Below are positions 1 through 7,037 of a stretch of 17,836 nucleotides of DNA, piece after piece. The notes under the pieces are model-generated. The model was given only the letters and a program-made list of their open reading frames with translations, made no database searches and was not told the origin of the DNA. The translations under genes and the position numbers were made by a program. Every line of letters begins with the position of its first letter. Position 1 is the first letter of the stretch. The DNA lies in contig JALSHK010000234.1 of the NCBI GenBank assembly GCA_026982275.1, positions 1 through 17,836 of the forward strand, in the 5' to 3' direction. This stretch comes from Paracoccaceae bacterium (lineage in GTDB: Bacteria > Pseudomonadota > Alphaproteobacteria > Rhodobacterales > Rhodobacteraceae).

Positions 1-1
1 G

Positions 2-65
2 TGTTCATCTATGTGTAGAGAATAGCCAAAACCCCTTGTTTTACAAAGGAAATGTTCATCTATGT
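2..65. repeat. 13-bp direct repeat pair flanking a hairpin
   Basis: The 13-mer TGTTCATCTATGT occurs at 2-14 and again at 53-65. The two copies flank the hairpin at 28-49 and lie just beyond the 3' end of tRNA-Leu (tRNA end at 76). Direct repeats beside a tRNA 3' end can be integrase-related, but no integrase gene is in the window, so the role is unknown. Confidence 0.5.
28..49 (-). terminator. candidate terminator of tRNA-Leu
   Basis: Read on the minus strand, CCTTTGT and ACAAGG pair around AAA with one bulged T, and are followed by GGTTTT. The hairpin starts 27 bases beyond the CCA end of tRNA-Leu. The stem is short and the T-run has only four bases, so it is a weak candidate. Confidence 0.35.
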
Positions 66-75
66 TCGGGGTAAA

Positions 76-162
76 TGGTGCCCAGGAGAAGACTCGAACT
101 TCCACGTCCATAAGGACACTAGCACCTGAAGCTAGCGCGTCTACCAATTCCGCCACCTGGGC
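76..162 (-). tRNA. tRNA-Leu (anticodon CAG)
   Basis: On the minus strand the gene starts GCCCAGG, which pairs with CCTGGGC near the 3' end, followed by discriminator A and an encoded CCA (76-78). The anticodon stem CTAGC/GCTAG encloses the loop TTCAGGT, giving anticodon CAG (Leu, codon CUG). A long variable arm with a TGTCC/GGACG stem and a TTCGAGT T-loop fit a class II tRNA-Leu. Length is 87 nt. Confidence 0.96.
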
Positions 163-183
163 AGGTGTGTTTGGTGAGGCGGA

Positions 184-210
184 GATATACCCGAGAGAAC
201 GGAGTGTCAA
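184..210 (-). promoter_or_regulatory. promoter of tRNA-Leu
   Basis: On the minus strand a perfect -35 TTGACA (205-210) is followed after 15 bases by TATATC (184-189). This places transcription start some 10-15 bases before the tRNA 5' end at 162. The spacer is slightly short. The tRNA-Asn gene in this window has the same TATATC -10. Confidence 0.6.
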
Positions 211-292
211 CATTATGCTTGATGAAAAGAGGCGAATGTTTGAAATAATTATTGAAACTTCCAAATTTCACCAAGGTTTTCAAGCTAGGGTT

Positions 293-320
293 TGAACCGC
301 CCCCAGTTTTCCGGAGGCTG
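293..320. repeat. terminal inverted repeat of the IS3-type element
   Basis: The 28-bp segment starts TGAACCGCC and carries TTTTCCGGAGGCTG, the pattern of IS3-family ends. It lies 11 bases beyond the stop codon of the orfB remnant, where such an end belongs. Its partner was not found. Confidence 0.6.
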
Positions 321-331
321 ATTACCTCATG

Positions 332-618
332 TCATGCGACTATATCTAATGTGTTTAGCTTTGCATAGCACCTCTCTTCTGCTTCTGCTGGTGGGATGTA
401 TCCGATTGGCGGCCACATTTATGGCCCTCCAGCTGCATATGCCGCGCCATTTACCTTGAGCCATACCGCGGTGTTTGCAGAAACGGCTTGTCGACAATGG
501 TCATGAACCGCAAATTCTCGGCGCTCTCGTCCTTCGGCTGATAATACAGGTTCGACCGCGCCAGCGAGAGCAGTCCACACTGCCGCCGCACGCTCAGTTT
601 ATGACCCCGGCTCACCAT
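332..618 (-). pseudogene. IS3-family transposase orfB, nonsense mutation and internal deletion
   Basis: Translation from the ATG at 618 gives the usual OrfB opening: SRGHKLSVRRQCGLL, then SNLYYQP, a conserved transposase stretch and RYGSR. A TAA at 451-453 follows, where family members have Gln; a CAA-to-TAA change would explain it. Past the stop the same frame reads MARHMQLEGHKCGR. At about 409 the sequence jumps to another frame reading PIGYIPPAEAEERCYAKLN, the typical OrfB C-terminus, with its stop at 332-334. The DDE integrase core, roughly 200 residues, is deleted between these pieces, so the gene cannot make active transposase. The ATG overlaps the orfA stop, the usual arrangement for programmed frameshifting in this family. 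Confidence 0.8.
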
Positions 619-920
619 TTTTTGCCTCGTGTTCCGAGCAATTGAACCGAGGCGCTCGCTAAAAAATCCCGTTCCACCGCCGGCTGGCCGATCTTGGCGT
701 GCAGCTTCTCGATCTGCGCCCCGTCATCCCGCCCGGGTTCTCGCCCCCGCCTGGAAAATGCCGTGGCCATGTTTTCAATCGCGGCCCGTTTCCACGTCCC
801 GATCTGGGTCGGATGCACAGCGTGCTTCTTCGACAACTCCGCCATCGTCATTTCCTCGCGGATCGCCTCAAGCGCAACTTTGGCTTTGAATTCAGACGAA
901 TGGTTCTTTCGTTTTGTCAT
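612..920 (-). CDS. IS3-family transposase OrfA
   Basis: This 102-residue protein begins MTKRKNHSSEFKAKVALEA and continues with a helix-turn-helix (about residues 20-45, with VHPTQIGTWKR) and a leucine-zipper-like segment (IEKLHAKIGQPAVERDFLA). These features and the length match OrfA of IS3-family elements, the DNA-binding half of the OrfAB transposase. The reading frame is intact, but its partner orfB is deleted and carries a stop, so the element should not transpose by itself. OrfA alone can bind the element's ends in related IS elements; whether it is expressed here is unknown. Confidence 0.82.
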   Translation of the reverse strand: MTKRKNHSSEFKAKVALEAIREEMTMAELSKKHAVHPTQIGTWKRAAIENMATAFSRRGREPGRDDGAQIEKLHAKIGQPAVERDFLASASVQLLGTRGKKW

Positions 921-1061
921 TTTGAATCGTCTTTCTCGTTAGTCGATCCATCTTAACTGTTGGTCCGAATTCCTGCGACCACCTCTGACAAGCGAAGGGG
1001 TTTCAGCGCGGCGCGGATGAGCCGCTTCCAGAAGCGATCCGTCTTCGCGCCGCCCCGAGGG
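921..1061. other. spacer between IS orfA and msrP, origin unclear
   Basis: I see no convincing gene, tRNA or second IS end in these 141 bases. A minus-strand reading frame runs through (953-1156) but overlaps the msrP 3' end in another frame and has no recognisable domain. The stretch may contain the degraded left end of the IS or DNA brought in with it. Confidence 0.4.
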
Positions 1062-2021
1062 CTACATCCAGGTCGAGCGGTCGCCCTCCATCCCCGCATA
1101 CATGCCCGCGACCTGTTCGCCATAGCCGTTAAACAGCTGCGTCGGCACTCTATCATCCTGCCCCAGCGGTTTTTCCGTCGCTTGAGACCAGCGCGGATGA
1201 TCCACTTCTGGGTTCACATTGGCCCAGAAGCCGTATTCGCGGGCGTTAAGCGTCTCCCAGAAGCTTTTGGGCTTGCGCGTGGTGAAGGTGATTTTCGAGA
1301 TCGACTTGATTGATTTGAACCCGTATTTCCAGGGCAGGTGCAGCCGCAGCGGCGCGCCGAACTGCTTGTGCAACACCTTGCCATACGCCCCGACCACAAT
1401 CATCGAAAGATCGTTCATTGCCTCGTTGATCGTGATCCCCTCGGTATAGGGCCATGGATACCAGCTCGCCTTTTGCTCGGGCGCGGTATCGGTATCAAAG
1501 AAGGTTTCGAAACGCACATATCTCGCCCTGGAAAGCGGCGCCGCCAGGGCCACCAGATCTTTCAGCGGAAAGCCGACCCAAGGCACAACCATCGACCACG
1601 CCTCGACGCAGCGATGGCGATAGACCCGCTCCTGCATCGGCATCCGGTTCATCAGCGAATCTATATCGATTGTTATCGGCTGCTCTACATCGCCATCGAT
1701 CGTCAGCGTCCATGGGTCGGTATTCAGCGCCTGCGCCTCGCGGCTGATGCTTTTGGAGGAGCCGAACTCATAGAAGTTGTTATAGGTGCTGTTGATCGCT
1801 TCCGGCGTTACCGGCGTGCGGGCATGGGGAAATCCGGCCGCTCGCCTTATGGCCGGAGAGAACCGTGCTTCGGCAGGCAGGGCATTGGCGGCGCTGCCAA
1901 TCAACCCCGCGCCAATGCCCGCTACCGCCCCGGCCATGATCTGGCGGCGATTCACAAACAGGGATTCACCCGTAGCTGTATTTTCTTTTATCATCCAGCT
2001 TTCGCGCCGATGGTAATGCAT
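1062..2021 (-). CDS. msrP: MsrP, molybdopterin periplasmic methionine sulfoxide reductase catalytic subunit
   Basis: MsrP (YedY) repairs oxidised methionine in periplasmic proteins using a molybdenum cofactor and electrons from the haem membrane protein MsrQ. The 319-residue product has a twin-arginine signal (NRRQIMAG, Arg25-Arg26, then a hydrophobic stretch to about residue 50). It also has the family signatures YNNFYEFG, YRHRCVEAWSMVVPWVGFPL with the Mo-ligand Cys138, PWKYGFKSIKSI and NVNPEVDHPRWSQATE. I chose the ATG at 2021 because GAGGAG lies 8-9 bases before it and the N-terminus then resembles relatives; an upstream start at 2051 is possible. The C-terminus reads AGMEGDRSTWM instead of the usual GLDLRENF-like end. 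No msrQ follows; the IS remnant does. Confidence 0.93.
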   Translation of the reverse strand: MHYHRRESWMIKENTATGESLFVNRRQIMAGAVAGIGAGLIGSAANALPAEARFSPAIRRAAGFPHARTPVTPEAINSTYNNFYEFGSSKSISREAQALNTDPWTLTIDGDVEQPITIDIDSLMNRMPMQERVYRHRCVEAWSMVVPWVGFPLKDLVALAAPLSRARYVRFETFFDTDTAPEQKASWYPWPYTEGITINEAMNDLSMIVVGAYGKVLHKQFGAPLRLHLPWKYGFKSIKSISKITFTTRKPKSFWETLNAREYGFWANVNPEVDHPRWSQATEKPLGQDDRVPTQLFNGYGEQVAGMYAGMEGDRSTWM

Positions 2022-2138
2022 TCCACTCTCCTCGCAGATATTACTTTTCACTTTATGCTGACCTGAATAAGCGGAAAGCCGCTATCTGGCCAATCAAACA
2101 TACTTGAGCATTTCGTGATCCACCCTTAGGTATTTAAC

Positions 2139-3890
2139 ATGGAAGCCAAAAGCCCCACATTTCCGGCACCGCGCCCGTCGCGCAATATGTCGCTGCTTCT
2201 GCTGGCCTCCTTTGTGGTGCTGAGCTTGTTGCTTTGGGGCTCCTACGGTTTTTTTACCCAGCGTTTTACCGAAGGCCTGCGCTCGCAAGCCCAGACCCGG
2301 GCCTCGCTTTATGCCGGAAATATCAAAAGCACGTTGCAAAAGCACTCGGTTGTGCCATTTTTGCTGACACAGGATAGCGCTTTGGCCACAGCCCTTTCCA
2401 GCTTTGACTATTCCTCCACTTCGCAACGGCTGATCGAAGTTGCCGAAGAAGTCGGGGCTGCCTCTGTGTTTTTGCTCAATATCTCCGGCTCTGTCGTTGC
2501 CTCGAGCGACCGGCGGCAAATAGGAAAATACCTGCGCAGCGAGCCATATTTCATTGATGCGCTGCGCAATTCCAACACCGTATTCACCGCCTCGCCTTCT
2601 GATCAGAACGACTACCGGTTCTTCTTTTCGCAAAAGATCCGCTCGGGGGCAAAATCCATTGGTGTGGTGGTGGTAGAGGTAGATCTGCGCGCACAGGAAT
2701 CCTTGTGGAAAAAGCTCGATCTTCTGGTCGCGCTGGTCAATTCCCAAGGCGAGGTGCAGCTTTCTTCCGTGGCGAAGTGGCGGCGGCAATCCATCGATAC
2801 CCTGATCGACAACCCCGGGCATTCCGCCTCCCGGAGAGTGCTGGATGCGCTGCAACAGACCCCGTATATCGATTTTATATTTCTGGATGGCCAGCGGCTT
2901 TTTGCCAGCGAATATCCGGTTGGCTTTCGCGGCTGGCGGATCAATTTTTTTGCTTCCACAAGAAATGTATCCGCCCGGGTGAATGCGATATTGGCATTGG
3001 AAATCATGGCTATGGCGATTTTTGCCGCGCTTTCCTTCTTTTATCTTTCCCGCCGCCGCGCGCATGAATCCCGCCGTCTGGCATTGGAAGGGGACGAACT
3101 CCGGGCGCTGAACACCCGCCTTTCGGCGGAAATGGAGCAGCGCCAGCGTGCCGAGCGCAACCTTCAATCCGCAGAGCAAAATCTGGAACAAGCCTCAAAA
3201 CTGGCTGCGCTGGGGCAAATGTCCGCGGCTGTCAGCCATGAGCTTAATCAACCCCTGGCTGCAATGCGCACCTATCTGGCAGGGGCAAAACTACTGGTTA
3301 GCCGCAACCGGCTGGAGGAGGCCAAAACCAGCTTCCAGCGGATAGACGATCTGATTGCCCGCATGGGCGTAATCACCAAGCAATTGAAATCCTACGCCCG
3401 AAAATCCGACGAAAGCACCAAGGAAATCGACCTGCGGGATTGTGTGAATGCGGCCATGGCCATGATGGCCCCGCAGCTCGGCAAGCAAACCGTACGCATC
3501 GTGCAAAACATGCCCGAGGAAAAGGTCTGCACCTTTGGCGATTCCGTTCGCGTGGAGCAAATCATCGTCAATCTGTTGCGAAATGCCATGGATGCGCTCA
3601 AGGACATTCCCGAGCCGCGCATAGAAATCAGGCTGGTTGCCGAAGAGGTCGCCCGATTATCCGTGCAGGATAACGGCCCCGGGTTTGACAGCCCGGAAGC
3701 ACTTTTCGAACCGTTCTACACCACAAAACCCGCCGGCGAAGGGGTAGGTCTCGGCCTTGCTATTTCTGCCGGTATTGCCACCGAAATGGGGGGGCGGCTA
3801 ATCGCCAGAAATGCCACCCCGCTGGGCGCGGTTTTCACCCTGGAGCTCCCCCTGGCCCATTCAGAAAAAAACAAAGAGGCAGCAGAATAA
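2139..3890 (+). CDS. dctB: DctB-like sensor histidine kinase
   Basis: This 583-residue inner-membrane kinase resembles DctB, which senses external C4-dicarboxylates and phosphorylates DctD. It has a first membrane segment (about 16-38), a large periplasmic sensor region (about 39-285, probably double Cache/PAS-like), a second membrane segment (about 287-308) and a coiled coil (about 315-355). The HisKA box is AVSHELNQPLAAMR with phospho-acceptor His367. The ATPase domain has QIIVNLLRNAMDAL (N box), VQDNGPGF (G1) and GVGLGLAIS (G2). The stop overlaps the dctD start (TAATG), so the pair is co-translated. TTGAGC-17-TAGGTA at 2104-2132 could be a promoter, but it would start transcription almost at the ATG. 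No dicarboxylate transporter genes are nearby, so the ligand is inferred. Confidence 0.85.
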   Translation: MEAKSPTFPAPRPSRNMSLLLLASFVVLSLLLWGSYGFFTQRFTEGLRSQAQTRASLYAGNIKSTLQKHSVVPFLLTQDSALATALSSFDYSSTSQRLIEVAEEVGAASVFLLNISGSVVASSDRRQIGKYLRSEPYFIDALRNSNTVFTASPSDQNDYRFFFSQKIRSGAKSIGVVVVEVDLRAQESLWKKLDLLVALVNSQGEVQLSSVAKWRRQSIDTLIDNPGHSASRRVLDALQQTPYIDFIFLDGQRLFASEYPVGFRGWRINFFASTRNVSARVNAILALEIMAMAIFAALSFFYLSRRRAHESRRLALEGDELRALNTRLSAEMEQRQRAERNLQSAEQNLEQASKLAALGQMSAAVSHELNQPLAAMRTYLAGAKLLVSRNRLEEAKTSFQRIDDLIARMGVITKQLKSYARKSDESTKEIDLRDCVNAAMAMMAPQLGKQTVRIVQNMPEEKVCTFGDSVRVEQIIVNLLRNAMDALKDIPEPRIEIRLVAEEVARLSVQDNGPGFDSPEALFEPFYTTKPAGEGVGLGLAISAGIATEMGGRLIARNATPLGAVFTLELPLAHSEKNKEAAE

Positions 3891-5236
3891 TGACAGATGA
3901 CTATAAAATCGCCATTGTGGATGACGAAGCACATATGAGGGAATCAATATCCCAATGGCTGGAGCTGAGCGGATTCAAAACGGTTACCTATGAAAATGCA
4001 GAAGCCGCACTGGCAGAAATCGGCAGTAAATTCAAAGGGGTGGTAGTTTCGGATATCCGTATGCCCGGCATGGGCGGCATGGAACTGCTAAAGCGCCTTC
4101 ATGCTGCCGATGCCAGCCTGCCTGTGATCCTGATCACCGGACATGGAGATGTGCAGATGGCGGTCGAAGCCATGCAGATCGGCGCCTACGATTTCATGGA
4201 AAAACCGTTTGACCCCGAGCGGCTGGCCGATCTTTCCCGCCGCGCCATTGCTGCCCGCAAGCTGACCATGGAAAATCGCGCCCTGCGCCGCGAGCTGTCC
4301 GATGGCTCGGTTTTACTTCGCAAATTGATGGGCACCTCGCCGAGCATCGAAAAGCTGCGCGAAGACATTCTGGACATCGCCTTTGCCGATGGCAATGTGC
4401 TGGTCAGCGGCGAAACCGGCACCGGAAAAAGCCTGATCGCCCATGCAATCCATGCTTGCGGTCCCCGCCAGGGCAAGGCTTTCATCACCCTGAATTGCAC
4501 GGCACTGGATGAGGAAACCATGGCCCAACACCTGTTTGGCCCCTCGAAATCAGCCGACATCCATCCGGTTTTTGATATGGAAGACCCTTGCACCCTTTGC
4601 CTTGAGGATATTGGCGGCCTGTCAGAAACGCTGCAAACCAAACTGTTGGATGCGATCGAAAAGATGGAAAGTTCCGTCGAGGATGGCGAGGCGGTCCGGG
4701 TGCGTATTATCTCGGTCACCTCGCTGGATGAAGGCAGCAAACGGCTATCCGACCAGCTTCGCCCCGAGTTGTATTTCCGTCTTTCAGGCCTGGAAATCGC
4801 GGTGCCGACCCTGCGCGAACGCGGTGAGGATACGCTGGTGCTTTTCTCCCGTTTCACCCAGCTGTTTGCCGAGGAATACGGCATCGATGCCCCCGAGGTT
4901 TCCGCTACCGATGCCGCAAATCTGCTAAAGGCGCAATGGCCGGGCAACATCCGGCAATTGCAAAACCTCGCCGAGCGGGTAGTGATGCAAAGCCAGCACG
5001 GCCCCGAGGAGGTGAGCAAGCTGCTGGCCTCGGCCGCCGATCTCCCCCCCGATGAAGCGCCCGGGGAAAAGCCGCTAAAAGAGCATGTGGAAGCTTTTGA
5101 GCGTATGCTGATCGACAATGCCCTGCGCCGCCATTCCGGCTCTGTCGCCAAGGTGATGGAGGAGCTGGTGCTGCCCCGCCGCACGCTGAACGAGAAAATG
5201 GCGAAATACGGTTTGAGCCGCTCGGATTATCTTTAG
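3890..5236 (+). CDS. dctD: DctD-like response regulator with AAA+ domain lacking GAFTGA
   Basis: The 448-residue protein has three domains. The receiver (1-120) has acidic D11/D12, phospho-site Asp55, Thr83 and Lys105. The AAA+ domain (about 147-380) has Walker A GETGTGKS at 174-181 and the arginine-finger region LRPELYFRL. A Fis-type helix-turn-helix lies at the C-terminus (about 403-448). It is the partner of the overlapping upstream kinase. Sigma-54 activators normally read ELFGHEKGAFTGA before Walker B; here that part is HLFGPSKSADIHPVFDME (214-231), so the sigma-54 contact loop is absent. Walker B reads LCLED rather than LFLDE. From known cases such as Rhodobacter capsulatus NtrC, the protein may act without sigma-54. 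The dctD name reflects similarity and operon context only. Confidence 0.85.
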   Translation: MTDDYKIAIVDDEAHMRESISQWLELSGFKTVTYENAEAALAEIGSKFKGVVVSDIRMPGMGGMELLKRLHAADASLPVILITGHGDVQMAVEAMQIGAYDFMEKPFDPERLADLSRRAIAARKLTMENRALRRELSDGSVLLRKLMGTSPSIEKLREDILDIAFADGNVLVSGETGTGKSLIAHAIHACGPRQGKAFITLNCTALDEETMAQHLFGPSKSADIHPVFDMEDPCTLCLEDIGGLSETLQTKLLDAIEKMESSVEDGEAVRVRIISVTSLDEGSKRLSDQLRPELYFRLSGLEIAVPTLRERGEDTLVLFSRFTQLFAEEYGIDAPEVSATDAANLLKAQWPGNIRQLQNLAERVVMQSQHGPEEVSKLLASAADLPPDEAPGEKPLKEHVEAFERMLIDNALRRHSGSVAKVMEELVLPRRTLNEKMAKYGLSRSDYL

Positions 5237-6423
5237 TCGCGCAATACGGTAATATTTCGCGAATGTAAAAAACCGTATTCGGTCTGATTTCCTTTCAGAC
5301 TGAAGCTGCCACCTGCGCGCAGGCCAACCACGCCGCTTAGCTTCAACCCGCATAAATATACCTGTTTGCCCGGCTCGCCAAGATCAGCAACCAGTAACGG
5401 AGAAACGCAATAGCTGGCCATTATCCGCTCGAAGCGGGACGGTTGTGGTAAAACCTGAAATATCTTTTCTTCCGTTTTCGGCCCAAAATCAAGCACCCCG
5501 ACGATCAGTGGAAGCCCTTTGAATATGACGCTTTGCAGGCCAGCCACCGCCATATACCCCGTAAACAAACCCACCGTAGTCACTTGCAGCGCAAATTTAC
5601 GTTCTCCGACCATACTGGCGAGCAAGACCGCCGCGAACACCCCGGCCAGAGCAAAAGGGAAAATTTGATTGTAAATCGCCTCAAGCGCATCATTGGCGTG
5701 AAAATTCCCGTATATTGTGCCAATCAGGGCCATAACCGCTATCGCAACAAACGGCATGCCAAGCATGACTTTCCATAGAGGCATACCGACCTTGTTCAAA
5801 GGAGAGAAGCTGGGCAAACCATCCTTCCAGTTCAATTCAAACGTCTCGATTTTATTGTTGTTCAACTGGTCCGGAATATAAACAACCAATTTTCTGCGCT
5901 CATACTTCATGGTAACCGGCAGCGGGAATTTCAGTTTTTTCACCATATGGCCAAGGTGTAAAAACCGAAGATAACCTCCGGGAATGACCATCAGGTATAG
6001 ATAGAAATACACCCAGACACTGCCGGCAATGATCAGTTCCTGCTCGGTGAGGCGCGCCATAAATTCAGGCAGGTTGAGAACCTCGCTGTAACCGATCATG
6101 ACCCCCTCGAGCACGAGCAACACAAAAATGGCAGCCAAAAAGAGCCGGATGCCAATAATACGCGCAGCTGTGTTCCCGCTTTGGAAATACTTTTCGGTCA
6201 TGGAGGGAAGAAAAAACATCACCGAGAGCACAATCTGAACAAACGCGATGCCTATGTTGAACATGGTTAGGCGTGCACTATTAAATTGGCCTGCTTCTGT
6301 AGCGATTTCCCAATATAAATAGGGGAAATAAAGCAGAAGAGCCCCGCTAGCCAAGCAGATAGCGCGCCCGGCAAGGCCAACCAAGCCGGGCGTGATCTTC
6401 GGGTTGAAGCTTGTTTTTGTCAA
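5233..6423 (-). CDS. polytopic membrane protein of unknown function
   Basis: I do not recognise this 396-residue protein. It has about seven hydrophobic segments, near residues 12-36, 52-74, 86-110, 130-155, 215-240, 250-270 and 282-312. A charged soluble loop (about 160-213, with MKYERRKLVVYIPD) separates the fourth and fifth, and a soluble C-terminal tail of about 80 residues follows the last. The start is TTG at 6423, chosen because a perfect AAGGAG lies 6 bases before it; no ATG is as well placed. The ribosome site is the 3' arm of an inverted repeat described separately. The gene lies 41 bases after the DUF1638 stop on the same strand, so co-transcription is likely. Its stop overlaps the dctD stop from the opposite strand. 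Confidence 0.75.
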   Translation of the reverse strand: MTKTSFNPKITPGLVGLAGRAICLASGALLLYFPYLYWEIATEAGQFNSARLTMFNIGIAFVQIVLSVMFFLPSMTEKYFQSGNTAARIIGIRLFLAAIFVLLVLEGVMIGYSEVLNLPEFMARLTEQELIIAGSVWVYFYLYLMVIPGGYLRFLHLGHMVKKLKFPLPVTMKYERRKLVVYIPDQLNNNKIETFELNWKDGLPSFSPLNKVGMPLWKVMLGMPFVAIAVMALIGTIYGNFHANDALEAIYNQIFPFALAGVFAAVLLASMVGERKFALQVTTVGLFTGYMAVAGLQSVIFKGLPLIVGVLDFGPKTEEKIFQVLPQPSRFERIMASYCVSPLLVADLGEPGKQVYLCGLKLSGVVGLRAGGSFSLKGNQTEYGFLHSRNITVLRD

Positions 6424-6428
6424 TACAC

Positions 6429-6461
6429 TCTCCTTGAGGTAGCCATGCAGCTTTAAGGAGA
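6429..6461 (-). promoter_or_regulatory. hairpin sequestering the ribosome-binding site of the membrane-protein gene
   Basis: In minus-strand RNA, UCUCCUU (6461-6455) is perfectly complementary to AAGGAGA (6435-6429), separated by 19 bases. The second arm is the Shine-Dalgarno of the TTG start at 6423. The first arm begins 4 bases after the stop of the DUF1638 gene (6465-6467), within the footprint of a terminating ribosome. This suggests translational coupling: the site opens only when DUF1638 is translated. Confidence 0.5.
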
Positions 6462-6464
6462 ATT

Positions 6465-7037
6465 CTAAGCCTGGTCAAGCGCCTTCCTCAAGTCGCCATA
6501 GCCTGTAAAGCGGCGCTCAAAAACCAGCCCGAGGCGCTTGGCGGCGGATTGCGCCGCTTTGGTCAGCGCCTCATCCTCGGTTTGCGCCAAATAGACCAGT
6601 TTCTCGTAATTTCCGAAATACATGTCGCGGAGTTCAGGGTGTTTATCCAGCCCCATAGGCTTCCAGACAAAGGCCTCGAACTGCCGCGCCAGAAAATCCG
6701 TCAGATAAAAGCTGGTCACCTCGCCGCGCGCCGCGAAACCCTCGTTTCCCTCAAAAAACGAATAGCAATGCGGGCCGGATATCATCTCGACCCCCAGCTT
6801 TTCACAGCGCGCGGCCAGCAGGCCGCCGGTGCCACAATCCGCATAGGCCACAAATATCCGCTCATATTTCCCACGTGCGGCACCCACCGCCGCCTCCACC
6901 GAATCAGGAATTTTTTCGGGCCGCAGGTGCAGGTCCGCCGGCAGGCATTGCAATTCCATATGCTGCCAGTTGTTGAGCTTTATCAGCGCCAGCACCTCGC
7001 GGGCCAGCGCGCCGCAAGCGATGATCAGGGTTTGCAT
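6465..7037 (-). CDS. DUF1638 family protein
   Basis: This 190-residue soluble protein matches the DUF1638 pattern: MQTLIIACGALAREVL at the start, YADCGTGGLL (Cys68) and GPHCYSFFEG (His90-Cys91). Cys8, Cys68 and His90/Cys91 fall in conserved-looking motifs and could form a metal or cofactor site, which is my inference. Family members are commonly found next to corrinoid methyltransferase components, as here. Its ATG overlaps the stop of the corrinoid-protein gene (TGATG), so the two are almost certainly translated together. The biochemical function is unknown; an accessory role in corrinoid-dependent methyl transfer or corrinoid reactivation is plausible. Confidence 0.85.
   Translation of the reverse strand: MQTLIIACGALAREVLALIKLNNWQHMELQCLPADLHLRPEKIPDSVEAAVGAARGKYERIFVAYADCGTGGLLAARCEKLGVEMISGPHCYSFFEGNEGFAARGEVTSFYLTDFLARQFEAFVWKPMGLDKHPELRDMYFGNYEKLVYLAQTEDEALTKAAQSAAKRLGLVFERRFTGYGDLRKALDQA

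Larger units (their letters stand above)
293..960 (-). mobile_element. decayed IS3-family insertion sequence
   Basis: One terminus is recognisable at 293-320: it begins TGAACCGCCCCC and ends TTCCGGAGGCTG, like IS3-family terminal repeats. Inside it, on the minus strand, are the orfB C-terminus, the orfB N-terminus and a full orfA (612-920). The central part of orfB is missing, so the element is about half the usual 1.2-1.3 kb. I could not find a matching inverted repeat on the orfA side between 921 and 1060, so the upper limit given is approximate. The element sits between tRNA-Leu and msrP. Confidence 0.75.

Noticed and set aside
953..1156. Minus-strand frame of 67 codons after msrP
   Set aside because: Overlaps the msrP 3' end in another frame, lacks a ribosome site and resembles nothing I know.
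2070..2083. AGCGG-AAAG-CCGCT hairpin between msrP and dctB
   Set aside because: Five-bp arms are expected by chance in DNA of this composition, and it does not line up with a clear promoter.
2094..3191. Long open frame (365 codons) on the minus strand inside dctB
   Set aside because: It lies wholly antisense to a well-supported histidine kinase, shows no domain, and has a biased composition typical of a shadow frame.
4186..5184. Open frame of 332 codons antisense to dctD
   Set aside because: Ser/Arg-rich shadow of the regulator gene with no recognisable motif.
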